A DNA stretch of 64,000 nt. It comes from Apodemus sylvaticus (Eukaryota > Chordata > Mammalia > Rodentia > Muridae). A program made the translations under genes and the position numbers. The notes below the pieces were generated by a model. That model did not search any database and was not told the DNA's origin. It saw only the letters and a program-made list of their open reading frames with translations. The DNA is taken from positions 138,386,655 to 138,450,654 of the forward strand of contig NC_067495.1 of assembly GCF_947179515.1 (NCBI RefSeq). Direction: 5' to 3'. Of this stretch, positions 14,346-24,092 are shown piece after piece (the first letter of the stretch is position 1; each line of letters opens with the position of its first letter).

Positions 14346-15536
14346 TCATACACACACATTTCCTACAATTCCTTACTACATCACTGCTTCCAGTCTCAAG
14401 GCATTATGCTTGCGGTTCTGTGTCTGGAACACTCTTTTCACATTCCCCACTGTTCTTTTCTCAACTATTCTCAAGTCTCTTCCACGGTGTCACTAACTCA
14501 GAAAGGCTTGCCTTGATATCATTGCCCAATTCTATCACTAGCTCCCACTTCTTGATTTTCATATTATTACAACACTAAACATTATGTAGCTGGTGTGTCT
14601 TTTCATTATAGCATGTACTTTAGAAGAATAAATATGGGTTTTTTTTTTGCTTTTGTATACTGAGTATATAGTAGGTTTTGAGCAAAGACATCTTTAAAAA
14701 TAAATGTATGTAGGCACTGATGAGAGACTCAACAGGGTGCCCTTTGATGCATAGCTGTAAATGCCCTAAAATTTACTGTTCACATAGCCAGGTCTCTTTT
14801 TGTAAGAACGACCTAACATATCAGGAGTACTAGGTTTGGGAGGCATCAGGGAATGGGATGGACAGGTATTTGCTACAGAGGATTCATACCCTGGATATTT
14901 ATCAAGAGAAAGGATATGAAGAACTGGGTGCATATTTGTTGGAGTTTGTGAGCCTTTGCCTCTTTTATGTCTATTATTATAATTCAGTGGTAGAGTTAAA
15001 GACAGGCTGTGCACTGTTTAGCTCCATGTGTTTCCTTTTTTTACCTAAATTTAGAACATAGCACCGTTTTTATATTTTAATGTGTCCTAATTGCTGTTAT
15101 ATTGCTGTGAAGAGATATAATGGTTAAAGGAACATATAAAATAAAAGCTGATTTGGGAGGTTTTAAAAACAGTTTCAGAGTGACAGATAAGAGAGTCTCA
15201 GGTCTGATAGATATGAATGTGAGCAATATAAGTGCCATTTATGGAGAAGAACTGCATTCCTTACAAAGTTATGCCAACATTTCCTATTATCCAGAATGTC
15301 CCTGAGCAGATGTGGCTAAAGATGGTGCTCTATCACCTCAGTATCTCTTTTATTTTATGAATGTTGTATATTTGGCCTTAGCACACAAGATCATGCTAGA
15401 GGACTGGTGAATATAGAATAGGACTATCTAAACAGAGAATGATAATCTCAGAACCTGGTTTTACCTGTCAGTTCTCAGGGGCCAAGATCTCTTCTGTCAT
15501 TCCTCCACTCAATCTGCCTCTAAATTGCACTTACAG
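13876..15536. other. AT-rich sequence upstream of the MAGE pseudogene
   Basis: No independent gene. A (CA)n tract lies at about 14306-14358. The part after about 15,000 may hold decayed MAGE 5' flank, but I could not align it convincingly to the array at 43-52 kb. Confidence 0.45.
14306..14358. repeat. (CA)n microsatellite, interrupted
   Basis: CA dinucleotides with a few TA or TCATA interruptions. It generates overlapping Thr-His ORFs that are not genes. Confidence 0.95.
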
Positions 15537-15795
15537 AGCATCAGGAACTGTGGTTAATGTATTAATGACAGTTACATGCTCTCAGATAGCAGTACAGAAC
15601 ACACTATGGAAGTGTCAGGAATCAAGGTGAGGTACAAATGCTGAATAGGCCCCAAAGACCAAAAACCCACCAAGATTGAAGAGATCCCAAGAAATGCAAT
15701 CCCACATATCCCATTGAGGGCCTTGGGGCCTGAGATCTTGCCAATTGTCTGTGCATTGAGTATTTTTTCTCATATGTTTCTACCTGTTCTTATAG

Positions 15796-15859
15796 GGAAG
15801 GCCAACTAAAAAGAAAGCTGAACAGTGAAGCTCTGGGATTTCTCCTACCAAGAAGATCT
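15796..15859 (+). other. Pseudogene counterpart of MAGE exon 2 (64 nt)
   Basis: Acceptor ttcttatag ends at 15795 and donor GTAAGT begins at 15860. The 3' end reads agaagatct. The following intron (15860-15935, 76 nt) ends in a good acceptor, cttccag, before GCCTGTAGAATCTC. Confidence 0.65.
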
Positions 15860-16002
15860 GTAAGTTGTCTTTTCTTTTCAGAGCCACAAATGTTGAGAAT
15901 TTAAGCTGAGATAATTTAATATATTTCTCTTCCAGGCCTGTAGAATCTCATCACCTACACATTTGATCATATTTCTACTTACTGCATCCTGTAAGAGTCG
16001 TA

Positions 16003-16779
16003 ATGCATCGCCAGCAAAGGAGTATGCATCTCCATCTTGAGGATGATTTCCAGGATCCAAATGAAATGGAGGAATTGATGTTTGTATTGCTGCCCATTCC
16101 AGAAGAGGAAGAGGAGGAGAAAGAAGAGGAGGGAAAGCATGAGGAAGAAGAGGAGGAGGAAGAAGAGAAGGAAGAAAAAGAAAAGGAGGAAAAGGAGGAC
16201 CAGAAGAAGGAGGAGAAGGATGAGGAAGAGAAGAAGGAGGAGAAGGAGGAGAAGAAGGAGGAGGAAGAAGAGAATGAGGAGGAACAAGAGGAAGAAAAGG
16301 AGGAGCAGAAGAAGGAGAAGGAGGAGGAAGAAGAGGAGGAGGAGGAAGAGAAGGAAAAGGGGGAACAGAAGAAGGAGGAGAAGGAGGAGAAGGAGGAGAA
16401 GGAGGAGAAGGAAGAGAAGAATAAGGAGGAGAAGGAAGAGGATACAGAAAAGGAGGAAAAAGAGGGAGAAAAAGATGAGGAAAAAGAAGTTAATAAGGAA
16501 GAAAGAGAGAATGAAATGGAGAAGGAGGAAATGGAAGAGTGGGAAGAGTATGAAGAAGAAGATCAAGAAGGGGAAGATGAAGAGGAGAATGAGGAAGAAA
16601 CTAGAAAGTATGAGAATAATAACACATCATTTATATCTTTTTCTTATTTAAATGTCTCCTTATCTACTTTATCTCCCCTTATCTACTCCCTGATAACCCA
16701 ATTCTCTCTCTCTCCTCTATTTCAGGGCATTGGGGAAGAGAGGCCTGCTTCAGGAATACTGACTCTTCAGAAAACTTAG
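16003..16779 (+). CDS. Possible truncated acidic protein from the MAGE pseudogene (258 aa)
   Basis: The open frame from the conserved MAGE start to the first stop. Residues 1-29 match the N-terminal region of the intact MAGE, about 30-200 are almost entirely Glu and Lys, and the last 50 residues are a degraded Ser/Leu-rich segment. No MAGE homology domain is included, so ligase binding would not be expected. The frame may be open simply because purine-rich (GAG)n DNA rarely forms stops in this frame. Low confidence as a real protein. Confidence 0.25.
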   Translation: MHRQQRSMHLHLEDDFQDPNEMEELMFVLLPIPEEEEEEKEEEGKHEEEEEEEEEKEEKEKEEKEDQKKEEKDEEEKKEEKEEKKEEEEENEEEQEEEKEEQKKEKEEEEEEEEEEKEKGEQKKEEKEEKEEKEEKEEKNKEEKEEDTEKEEKEGEKDEEKEVNKEERENEMEKEEMEEWEEYEEEDQEGEDEEENEEETRKYENNNTSFISFSYLNVSLSTLSPLIYSLITQFSLSPLFQGIGEERPASGILTLQKT

Positions 16780-18593
16780 AGCTACTTCTTCTCATCCACA
16801 TTTCAGAAAAAATTAGATGAAGATATCAACCACATGCAAGAAGAGGAGAATCCAGGCATTATCCAGTCTTCAAAAGATATATCATCTTGGTTGAATAGCC
16901 TACTAAAGGAGAAGTCTACTGATTTGGTGTATACTATGATCTTTGAGTATCAAGTGAGGGAACCAATTACAAAAGTATAAATGTTAGAGATTTTCAGTAA
17001 AGAATACAAGAAATAAATTCACATGATTTTTATGGATTCTTCTAAGTGCTTGTGCATGCTTTCTGGCATTGATATAAAAGAAGACTATCCTATAAGCAAC
17101 TCCTATACACTTGTGAGCTCATTGTATCTCACCTAAGACGAAAAGCTGAGTGGAGAGAAGAGAATGCCAAGAAATGGCTTCCTCATTGTTATTCTTGGCT
17201 TTATATTCATAGAAGGGAATTGTGCTTATGAAGAAATTGTCTGGGAATTCCTGAATATTATGTTAGTATATGATGTGGAGGTTAACCCTATCTATGGTGA
17301 GCTCAGAGCATTTCTAACCAGAGATTTGGTGCAAGAAAATTATTTGTCGTATCAGCAGGTGCCTAACAGGCATCCTCCACACTTGGAGTTTTTATGGGGT
17401 CCAAGAGCTCAAGCTGAAATGAACAAGATGAGAGTTCTAGAATTTTTGTCAAGGATCAATGAGTGTGACCAACTATTTTTCTTATTTTTGTATGAAGAGG
17501 CTTTAAGAGATGGGGAAGAGAAGGACTGGGCCAGAAGTATTTCTTCAAATAGAAGCCCAGTCACAATGGTGACAGAGCATGAGCATCCAATTTGTTCCCA
17601 GAGTGATGGATTTGTTTTTTAATGTCTTCACTCTGAGTTTGAAAGAACAATAAAATTTTAAGTAATGGAATGTCAAAATTAGCTTGAGTAGAAAACAGTG
17701 GAGTGCAACACTATCATATATGCTGTTTGGGAGGTAATTATTTTTTCATTTGGGATAGATTATCAAATATTATGCCTTTAAGTAAAAATTGCTAGCTTTA
17801 TAATCTAAGTTTATAAAAAATCAATCACTAATTTATTGCTCTTTATTATATTTTTAGAAAATACAGAAAACAAATTATGTGATGCTTTATTTTTAAATTG
17901 ATGAAGTCTTCTATTCTGTAAAACTACATGCTATGTTTCAATACTTGTGTGGCTTACTAAAAAACAAAACCAATAAAATCCCAGTAAATCTTACCAAAGT
18001 TATGCTCAGTGACTCATTAGTTTACCAAATATTAGTTGAATAATCTATTTTTAGTAGATACTGTTTCATTGGCATAGGAAACATATATAACTTAGACATC
18101 TTATCAGAGAATGATAGACTCTAGGGAGAGGTGTTGCATCAAGAACAATGTGAAATGTCATAGAACAGGAAGAACAAATAGGAACAAGAAAAAATAGTTA
18201 ACTATCAGGAGCAAAATCCTGGTGTCAGTGCAGTTTGGTCAGAGACTTGAGACTCTCTAACTCCTTTGGGGTGAATTTTATATTGCCATGGAAGTTTTCA
18301 GGGACAATACACATAACAAGTCTTGTAGGATAGAGAAGTCCCTTGAATGAAAATTACTCTGAACAGTTCCCATGGTATTTTCCCCTGTGTGGAAGGTGCT
18401 CTGGTATCCAGGTGGACTCAGTGAATGAAGTAAACTGTATATTTAAAATGTTGAAAGAATTTTCCAAGGAGTAAAATGGGAATCTTGTGGGTTGTCAGAT
18501 TATCCTCAGGCTGCCATTCCTTTACCTTGTCTGGAAAAGAGAGAATCAGTGCTCTTATTATTGTATCTTGCTTTTTTTTTTTTTAAAGTAACA

Positions 18594-18613
18594 TGAGATT
18601 ATTTAATCTCATG
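18594..18613. other. Short perfect hairpin
   Basis: ATGAGATTA and TAATCTCAT are separated by TT: 9-bp arms in AT-rich DNA just after a T run. No function inferred. Confidence 0.5.
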
Positions 18614-18659
18614 TAATTATTTAATAAGAGGTATATGGAGCTAGAAACATATGTTGACC

Positions 18660-18790
18660 TTTTTTGTTTTGTTTCTTTTTGTTTTTAATATTTTTATTTT
18701 CTATATTCTTTGTTTACATTCCAAATGATTTCCCCTTTCCCAGATCCCCCCTCCCCATATGTCCCATAAACCTTCTTCTCTCCACCTATC
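18660..18790 (-). mobile_element. L1 3' end fragment, minus strand
   Basis: 'tttacattccaaatgatttcccctttcccagatcccccctcccc' is the reverse complement of the mouse L1 3' end. Confidence 0.7.
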
Positions 18791-19431
18791 TTGCTTTTTA
18801 TTTTGTTCAAATCTACTATAGGTCAAAGATTTGGGGGTAGTGGATTTAATTTAAAAGTATATCCAGAAAATGAGTAGCTATAAGGAAGGAAGAAATTGAT
18901 TTTTGACCAAATCTAAGAACCCTGAGTTCTTTCAGCCAAGAACCTCAGCCACAACTCTAAAATATCTTCTAAAAAGGAAAGTATCATGATTTTTATTTGG
19001 GATGCTGAATTTTTGGTTGTTTTGATATTGTTTTTAGCATATTAAAGTTCATAGTTTCTAAGATGTTATAGAAAACAATAACAAAATCCAAAAGAGAAGA
19101 TAACAGGGTCCAGGGTCTAAATAATATTCTCACTACCTTTCACTAAACTATCAATATATTTGGGCAATGTACCAGGTGTTTTACTCACAGTCAATGACAT
19201 TTTACTGTGCTGCCACCTCTCTCAAATGTGACTTTGAGAAGAGCAATCAAGTGATACTAATGCTTGAGAATTATCCCCAAGGTCACATAGCTGGTACATG
19301 CCAGTCCTCAGCAAGAGTTTATTTAGAGTACACATTGTTCCAGTTCTGCTAAGCCTGAGGTACCTTCAGTCAGTTTCTTAATTAATTTCTTACTGTTCCA
19401 AAATGTATGAATTAGAATGAGGAGGGAGAGA

Positions 19432-19500
<69 letters not shown>
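19432..19500. repeat. (GA)n microsatellite
   Basis: About 35 GA units, nearly uninterrupted. Confidence 0.95.
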
Positions 19501-19503
<3 letters not shown>

Positions 19504-20029
19504 CCAGTACTGGAAACTGAAAGAATGAGAGATGGGAATAAAACATTGTGAGAATTACCTTCATTGTCCAGGGATTGTCTTGCTCTGTCCCTTAGGAAAT
19601 CTCATTGCTGACTTTCCATAGATGCTGGGAATTCATTGCTTTTTGTCTCATTTCCTTGCTTCAAAACAACCTTTTCTTGTTATTTCCCATTGTTTACTCC
19701 TTCCCAAAGGAGAAATGTGATGTCTTGATCAGATCAATACTGCATCCTCCCTTGTACACTATGTCTCTTCTAGTGACATTATTTGTTCCAGAGTTCTTTG
19801 TTCTGTTGACATAGAGGATCCCAATTCCTTGTGAAAGTTCCCATGCTGTGTTTTCATTCATTTTGAATTCCCTCTGCTTTGGTTTCACTATATGGGTTCC
19901 CTTTGAAAACTGATAGGCAAACTTAAAAGAAGGTGATTGTATTAGAGTGGTCCCCTGTCATGACTAGTTTAATACTTTTATAAACCCATGATATTTGAGG
20001 GAGGGATTTTTTTCTATCATTCTTTTTTT

Positions 20030-20590
20030 GATGCAAAAAGCAAGAGGAATTTATTGTTCCAACATGTTGGGGGTCACTGTGTACATGGAAAGAGATTGAC
20101 CACTCGCAGCCCCCCCAGTGGGCCTTTATATGGTTCTCAGGGTAGCCGCCTTTTGTCACAATGTGATTGGCAGAACAGTGTTAACTTTAAACTCATTTGT
20201 CTCTATAGAATGAGGTAAGTGGCCAATGGACCATCCTTTGGAATGTGTCCCCACCCACAGGCAGGTTGGTTTCCCCCTGGGGTCTGAGGAATGTTAATTA
20301 GCCTCTCCCAGGAGAGGCTAGTGTTTCATGACCTTTCCAATGTTCCTGAACTGACCATTTCATTCCTTCCTTTCCTTTACACATGCTTCAATCCTGAAGC
20401 AATTGCTGGTATTCTGATAGCTCATACTCCTGGTCTTCTATATCTGGTTCTTTGTATCTCTGCTTTAAGATTATTAGCTATACTGTACCTATGTATTTCC
20501 TAACTATAGCAACCAAGCAGTCCAAAATGTGGGGGCCAAAGGTCAACAATAGCAGGAGAACAACTAAGGGTCCTAACAGAGTGGATATTG
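20030..20590 (-). mobile_element. Endogenous retrovirus 3' end (env tail, U3-R, poly(A))
   Basis: Read on the minus strand. A short frame with a hydrophobic run (LLGPLVVLLLLLTFGP) looks like the membrane anchor of a gammaretroviral envelope and stops soon after. LTR-like sequence follows, with TATAAA (20130-20125) and AATAAA (20055-20050) about 75 bases apart. It ends GCATC then seven A. That order suits a class I (gammaretrovirus-like) ERV 3' end. No U5 follows the A run, so the copy stops where a polyadenylated transcript would stop. Non-functional remnant. Confidence 0.6.
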
Positions 20591-20632
20591 AAACAAACAC
20601 AATTCATCTTCTCTAGAAAGTGATTTATGAAG

Positions 20633-20814
20633 CAGTGGTGGTGCATGCCTTTAATCCCAGCACTTGGGAGGCAAAGTCAAGCAGAATTCTGAGTTCAAGG
20701 CCAGCCTGGTCTACAGAGTGAGTTTCAGGACAGCTGGGGCTATACAGAGAAACCCTGTCTCGAAAAAACAAACAAACAACAACAACAACAACAACACACA
20801 CACACAAGAACAAA
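20633..20814 (+). repeat. B1 SINE, plus strand
   Basis: 'ggtggtgcatgcctttaatcccagcacttgggaggc', 'gttcaaggccagcctggtctacagag', then an (AACA)n/(CA)n-rich tail. Confidence 0.9.
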
Positions 20815-22019
20815 AAAGAAGAAAAATAATTCTACAGATTAGGGTCTTAGAATATTATCATCTTGAAAATGGTATTTGTTTCTAAAGATAAGATGTCTAT
20901 GTTAAGGTTAGACATGATGTTTTCCTCTTTGAATTCTGAAGTTAGGTGAAAAAATGAACACATTAAAATCATTCCATTTAGATAGATAGCCAGCAAAGGA
21001 AGCACTTTCCATATTCAAATTCCTGAATATGCTTAACCACTCTTGATTTAATGATTCATATATTTGTTTACTTGTTTTTTGATCAAATATTTGCTGGACA
21101 AATGATGTAATTAATATAGTAATTAAGCAAAGCAAAGCTAAATTATAAGACATGTAATTTAGGTAATATGTGAAATAACAAAGGGATGGAAAGGTTCCTG
21201 AAAACTTTATAAAAGTTTTATAACATGGTAAAGGAGTGCAGATGCATTCTGAGTTCTAAAGATTGCTGGTGAGATAGGATACTATTCTAGTTTGTTTCCT
21301 ATTACTGTCCTGTCCAAAAGCAACTTGGGGATGAAAGGTTTTACTTTGTTTATATTTTTATATCTTAGTCCATTATTTCATAAAGTTAAGTCAAGGACTT
21401 GAGGAAGGAAACTGGAAGCAGAAATTGTAGCACAGGTCAAGAAGGAACAATGCTTCCTGACTTGCAACCAATGATTTGTCAGTTTGCAGTTTTATATGCC
21501 CAAGTCTATCAAGCACAGCCCACAATAGCCTAGGCTCTCTCACATAATTATTTTTTAAGAAAATGCCCCATAGACTTGTTTCAGGACAATCTCTTGGGGG
21601 CATGTTCTCAATTGAGGGTCATCTTTCCCAGATGGCTCTAGATTGTGTAAGTTTACAAAGACCTAACCAGCACAAGTATATTTTTCTTAGGTGAAGATCA
21701 GTGGAATATGTCTTGTGATTTAAATTAGAATTATAAAGGAGGAAGGGTGGGTGCATTGTAAGGTTGGCATGGGACATGTAAATAGTGACATTAAAGGACT
21801 GTTTGTTGAGAGTGTTCAGTAGACATTTGGAATCAAGAGTTAAATTATCAGAACAGTGATCTGGCTTTCTGGTAACTTTCTTTCATCAGTAGAGTTCAGT
21901 CCAGTCTGTGTCTGCTCTGATAGTTCTTGATTACCTTTTACAAATTAGGCCCTGAATGTTATAGGCTCTCATTTCTTCCCTCCTGCTATAGTCACAGACA
22001 CTTCCGACAAGACTTTGAA
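20815..22019. other. Intergenic sequence
   Basis: Nothing recognised. Confidence 0.5.
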
Positions 22020-22260
22020 TATATCAAATTATTTCTTTTTAATTCATTAATTTTCATTGAATATCATCTTCATTTACATTTCCAATGGCAAAACCTTTCC
22101 CAATATCCTCCCTCCCCTTAGACTCCCCAACCCCTCCCCTTCCCCCTTCCCCTTGCCTCCATATATATGCCTCTCTGTACGGTCACTTGATATTTGACAA
22201 AGGACCTAAAAACATCCAGTGGAAAAAAGATAGTAATTTAACAAATGGTGCTGGATCAAC
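22020..22260. mobile_element. L1 fragments in opposite orientations
   Basis: 22030-22160 is the reverse complement of an L1 3' end. 22170-22260 is plus-strand ORF2 sequence (cttgatatttgacaaaggacc...aacaaatggtgctgg). This probably reflects one 5'-inverted insertion. Confidence 0.65.
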
Positions 22261-22900
22261 TGAACTATCAAACTCTTTCTATCTTGGATTTTTGTGCTTT
22301 CTGTTCGCTACTTGGATCCATTTTCTTACAGTCTATACTATTCTTCAACTTCTTTTTCTAACACAGCTAACTATTTAAAATTACTTTTATTTTTGCAGTC
22401 CAGTCATTGTCCCCCTCCTGGTGTGCCCTCCCACAGCTTTTCATCCTATTCCTCTTCAAGAGGGTGCACCCTTTCTTCCTTGCGCCAGTCCTCTAAGTGA
22501 CCCAGCAAGAAGATGACTGAGAGGAAGATACTTACACTATTTCATTTTTTATGGTTTTTATTTTAATATGTTGATGACTAGATAAATGTTGCACTATTTT
22601 TTGAAATACACAACTTAAAATGGCATTTAGGGGTTTTCATTAGTTTTTGCCAAAGACATTGATTTTAAATATGCACATCTCAAAAATAAATGATTGAATA
22701 ATAAAGTCGTGCACATTGGTTAATATCACGAGACCACACAATACAAACCAATTGATTCTAACTATTGAGTTAACTACATATTTGGAGTGATAATTATACT
22801 TTGTTCAGTCAACTGTTTTAGCCTTGGAGTTAAAGCATTAGTCTGGATAGTTCATTAAAAATGAAAACATTAACAATGGAAGAAAAGACTATCACTAAAA
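22261..22900. other. Intergenic, with an L1 3'-end scrap
   Basis: About 22375-22500 resembles the reverse complement of the L1 3' end also seen at 28720 and 33690. The remainder is AT-rich with nothing recognised. Confidence 0.4.
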
Positions 22901-22904
22901 AATG

Positions 22905-24092
22905 ATCAATGATTGGCCAACATATTGGGGATGAATTGGAAGCTCCATTGTGCATACCATCCCCAGAGCTCAGGGCAGGTAGAGAGAATGAACAGAACCA
23001 TAAAAGAGACATTAACTAAATTGATCTTGGAGAATACCCCTGACTGGATGGTGCTCCTTCCCCTGGCCATGTTCTGAGCCTAGAACACACTCTACAATTT
23101 TAACCTGACCTCTTTTGATATCCTGTTTGGTACTCCAACATCATTGGTGGGCAGTGGACCCTCCCTGGAGGGATCCCAACACATTGATAGGAACCTCTTC
23201 TAGAGGCTCCAAGCCTTTAAGTCAATACAACACTCTCGTGGCCCAAACTGTCTGACATATATGCTCCAGGGATTCCAGAGACCCCTTACTGGTCCAGACT
23301 GGTGACTGGGTCTGTGTCCATCTGGAAGCATTAGGCACAGTCATTGGAACCCCAGTGGAAAGGACCCTTCCTGTTGCTACTAACAACTCCCACAGCCCTA
23401 GGTAAATGGTATTGTGGTATGAGTGCATGCTTTCATTGCGAAACCTACAGAGACTACACTTCCCAGAAACCCCCACTAGACAGTACAGAAGATGGAAAAT
23501 CCGCTCAATGGACCTTGATTATGACCTGACCCCTGGGTGGTACCTTCAGATTCTGGTTCCTTCTCACATCCTATGCAAAATGCATGTGCCAGTCCACCAA
23601 ATTTGTTATGGCACTCACTGTCTCCCTTTTTGGGGGGTTGGTGGAGGCCAGGGCAGCCATTGGAACCTCCTCTTTGCTCTTACAAGAGAAAAAATATGAC
23701 AGTCTGAGGGCAGCCATTGGTCTAGATATAGAGAGAATGGAAACTTCAATTGGTCACCTTCAAAAATCATTGACTTCATTATCAGAAGTAGTAGTACAAT
23801 AGGAGGGGATTAGGCTTACTTTTCCACTGGCAAGAAGGGCTATGTGCTCCCTTAGCTGAAGTGTGTTGCTTTTATATAGACCATTCCAGTATTGTTAAAG
23901 ATTCAAAGGCCAAGGTGGAAGAGAGAAAGAGAACAGAGTCAGAACTGTTTTGAGTCTTGGTTTAACTCTTCCCCTTGGTTAAGCATTCTCTGTACTACTC
24001 CTTCCTTTAGGATGACTATAAGCTTTGTTCAATAAACAGGGTCCAAAGGTCAACAATACCAGAACAGTTAGTGGTCCTAACAAGGAGCGTAT
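22905..24092 (+). mobile_element. Rearranged ERV fragment: integrase end and envelope remnant
   Basis: Plus-strand translation gives pieces of the C-terminal end of a gammaretroviral pol (integrase, about 22905-23400) followed directly by short envelope pieces. A transmembrane-subunit ectodomain-like stretch lies at about 23584-23980, with a Gly/Ala-rich hydrophobic segment and a heptad-like helix. Most of the surface subunit is missing, and stops and frameshifts are present. From about 24000 to 24090 the envelope membrane-anchor sequence is in the opposite (minus) orientation, matching 20530-20590. The fragment abuts an L1 abruptly near 24092. Identification is by general resemblance; the exact family is not certain. 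Confidence 0.6.

Larger units (their letters stand above)
15537..17654 (+). pseudogene. MAGE-A10-like pseudogene with Glu/Lys expansion
   Basis: A second MAGE-A copy, related to the gene at 54 kb. The ATG at 16003 opens a 258-codon frame: a start region matching the intact gene, then a Glu/Lys tract (about codons 30-200, against about 60 residues in the intact copy), then a remnant of the Ser region, ending in TAG at 16777. The same frame continues with recognisable MAGE homology domain, broken by TAA at 16978, 17014 and 17134, then open from 17164 to 17622, with FIEGNCAYEE and FLWGPRA-type signatures. I see no net frameshift. The leader layout is kept: segments 15537-15626 and 15796-15859 with splice sites, acceptor at 15935. 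An AATAAA sits at 17649-17654. The domain cannot be made in full, so I call it a pseudogene; a truncated acidic protein remains possible. Confidence 0.85.
17655..19430 (+). other. Duplicated 3' flank of the MAGE pseudogene, with an L1 tail
   Basis: No gene. Stretches here resemble the Magea10 3' flank: about 18060-18240 resembles 55640-55820 (shared atcaggag and agaaca stretches), and about 19250-19410 resembles 56530-56660 (acatgccag, aagagttta, ctgttccaaaatgt). The duplication therefore extends at least about 1.8 kb beyond the coding region. A minus-strand L1 3' end lies at about 18660-18790. Confidence 0.5.

Noticed and set aside
15979..16566. 195-aa minus-strand ORF rich in Leu and Phe
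   Set aside because: It is the reverse complement of the polypurine Glu/Lys tract; the poly-Leu composition is a by-product, not a membrane protein.
16082..16651. 189-aa plus-strand ORF rich in Arg and Lys
   Set aside because: Out-of-frame reading of the same (GAG)n tract; it lacks the MAGE start and the domain that follows.
22905..24092. A domesticated, functional envelope gene
   Set aside because: The surface subunit is largely missing, stops interrupt the frame and the membrane-anchor part is inverted.
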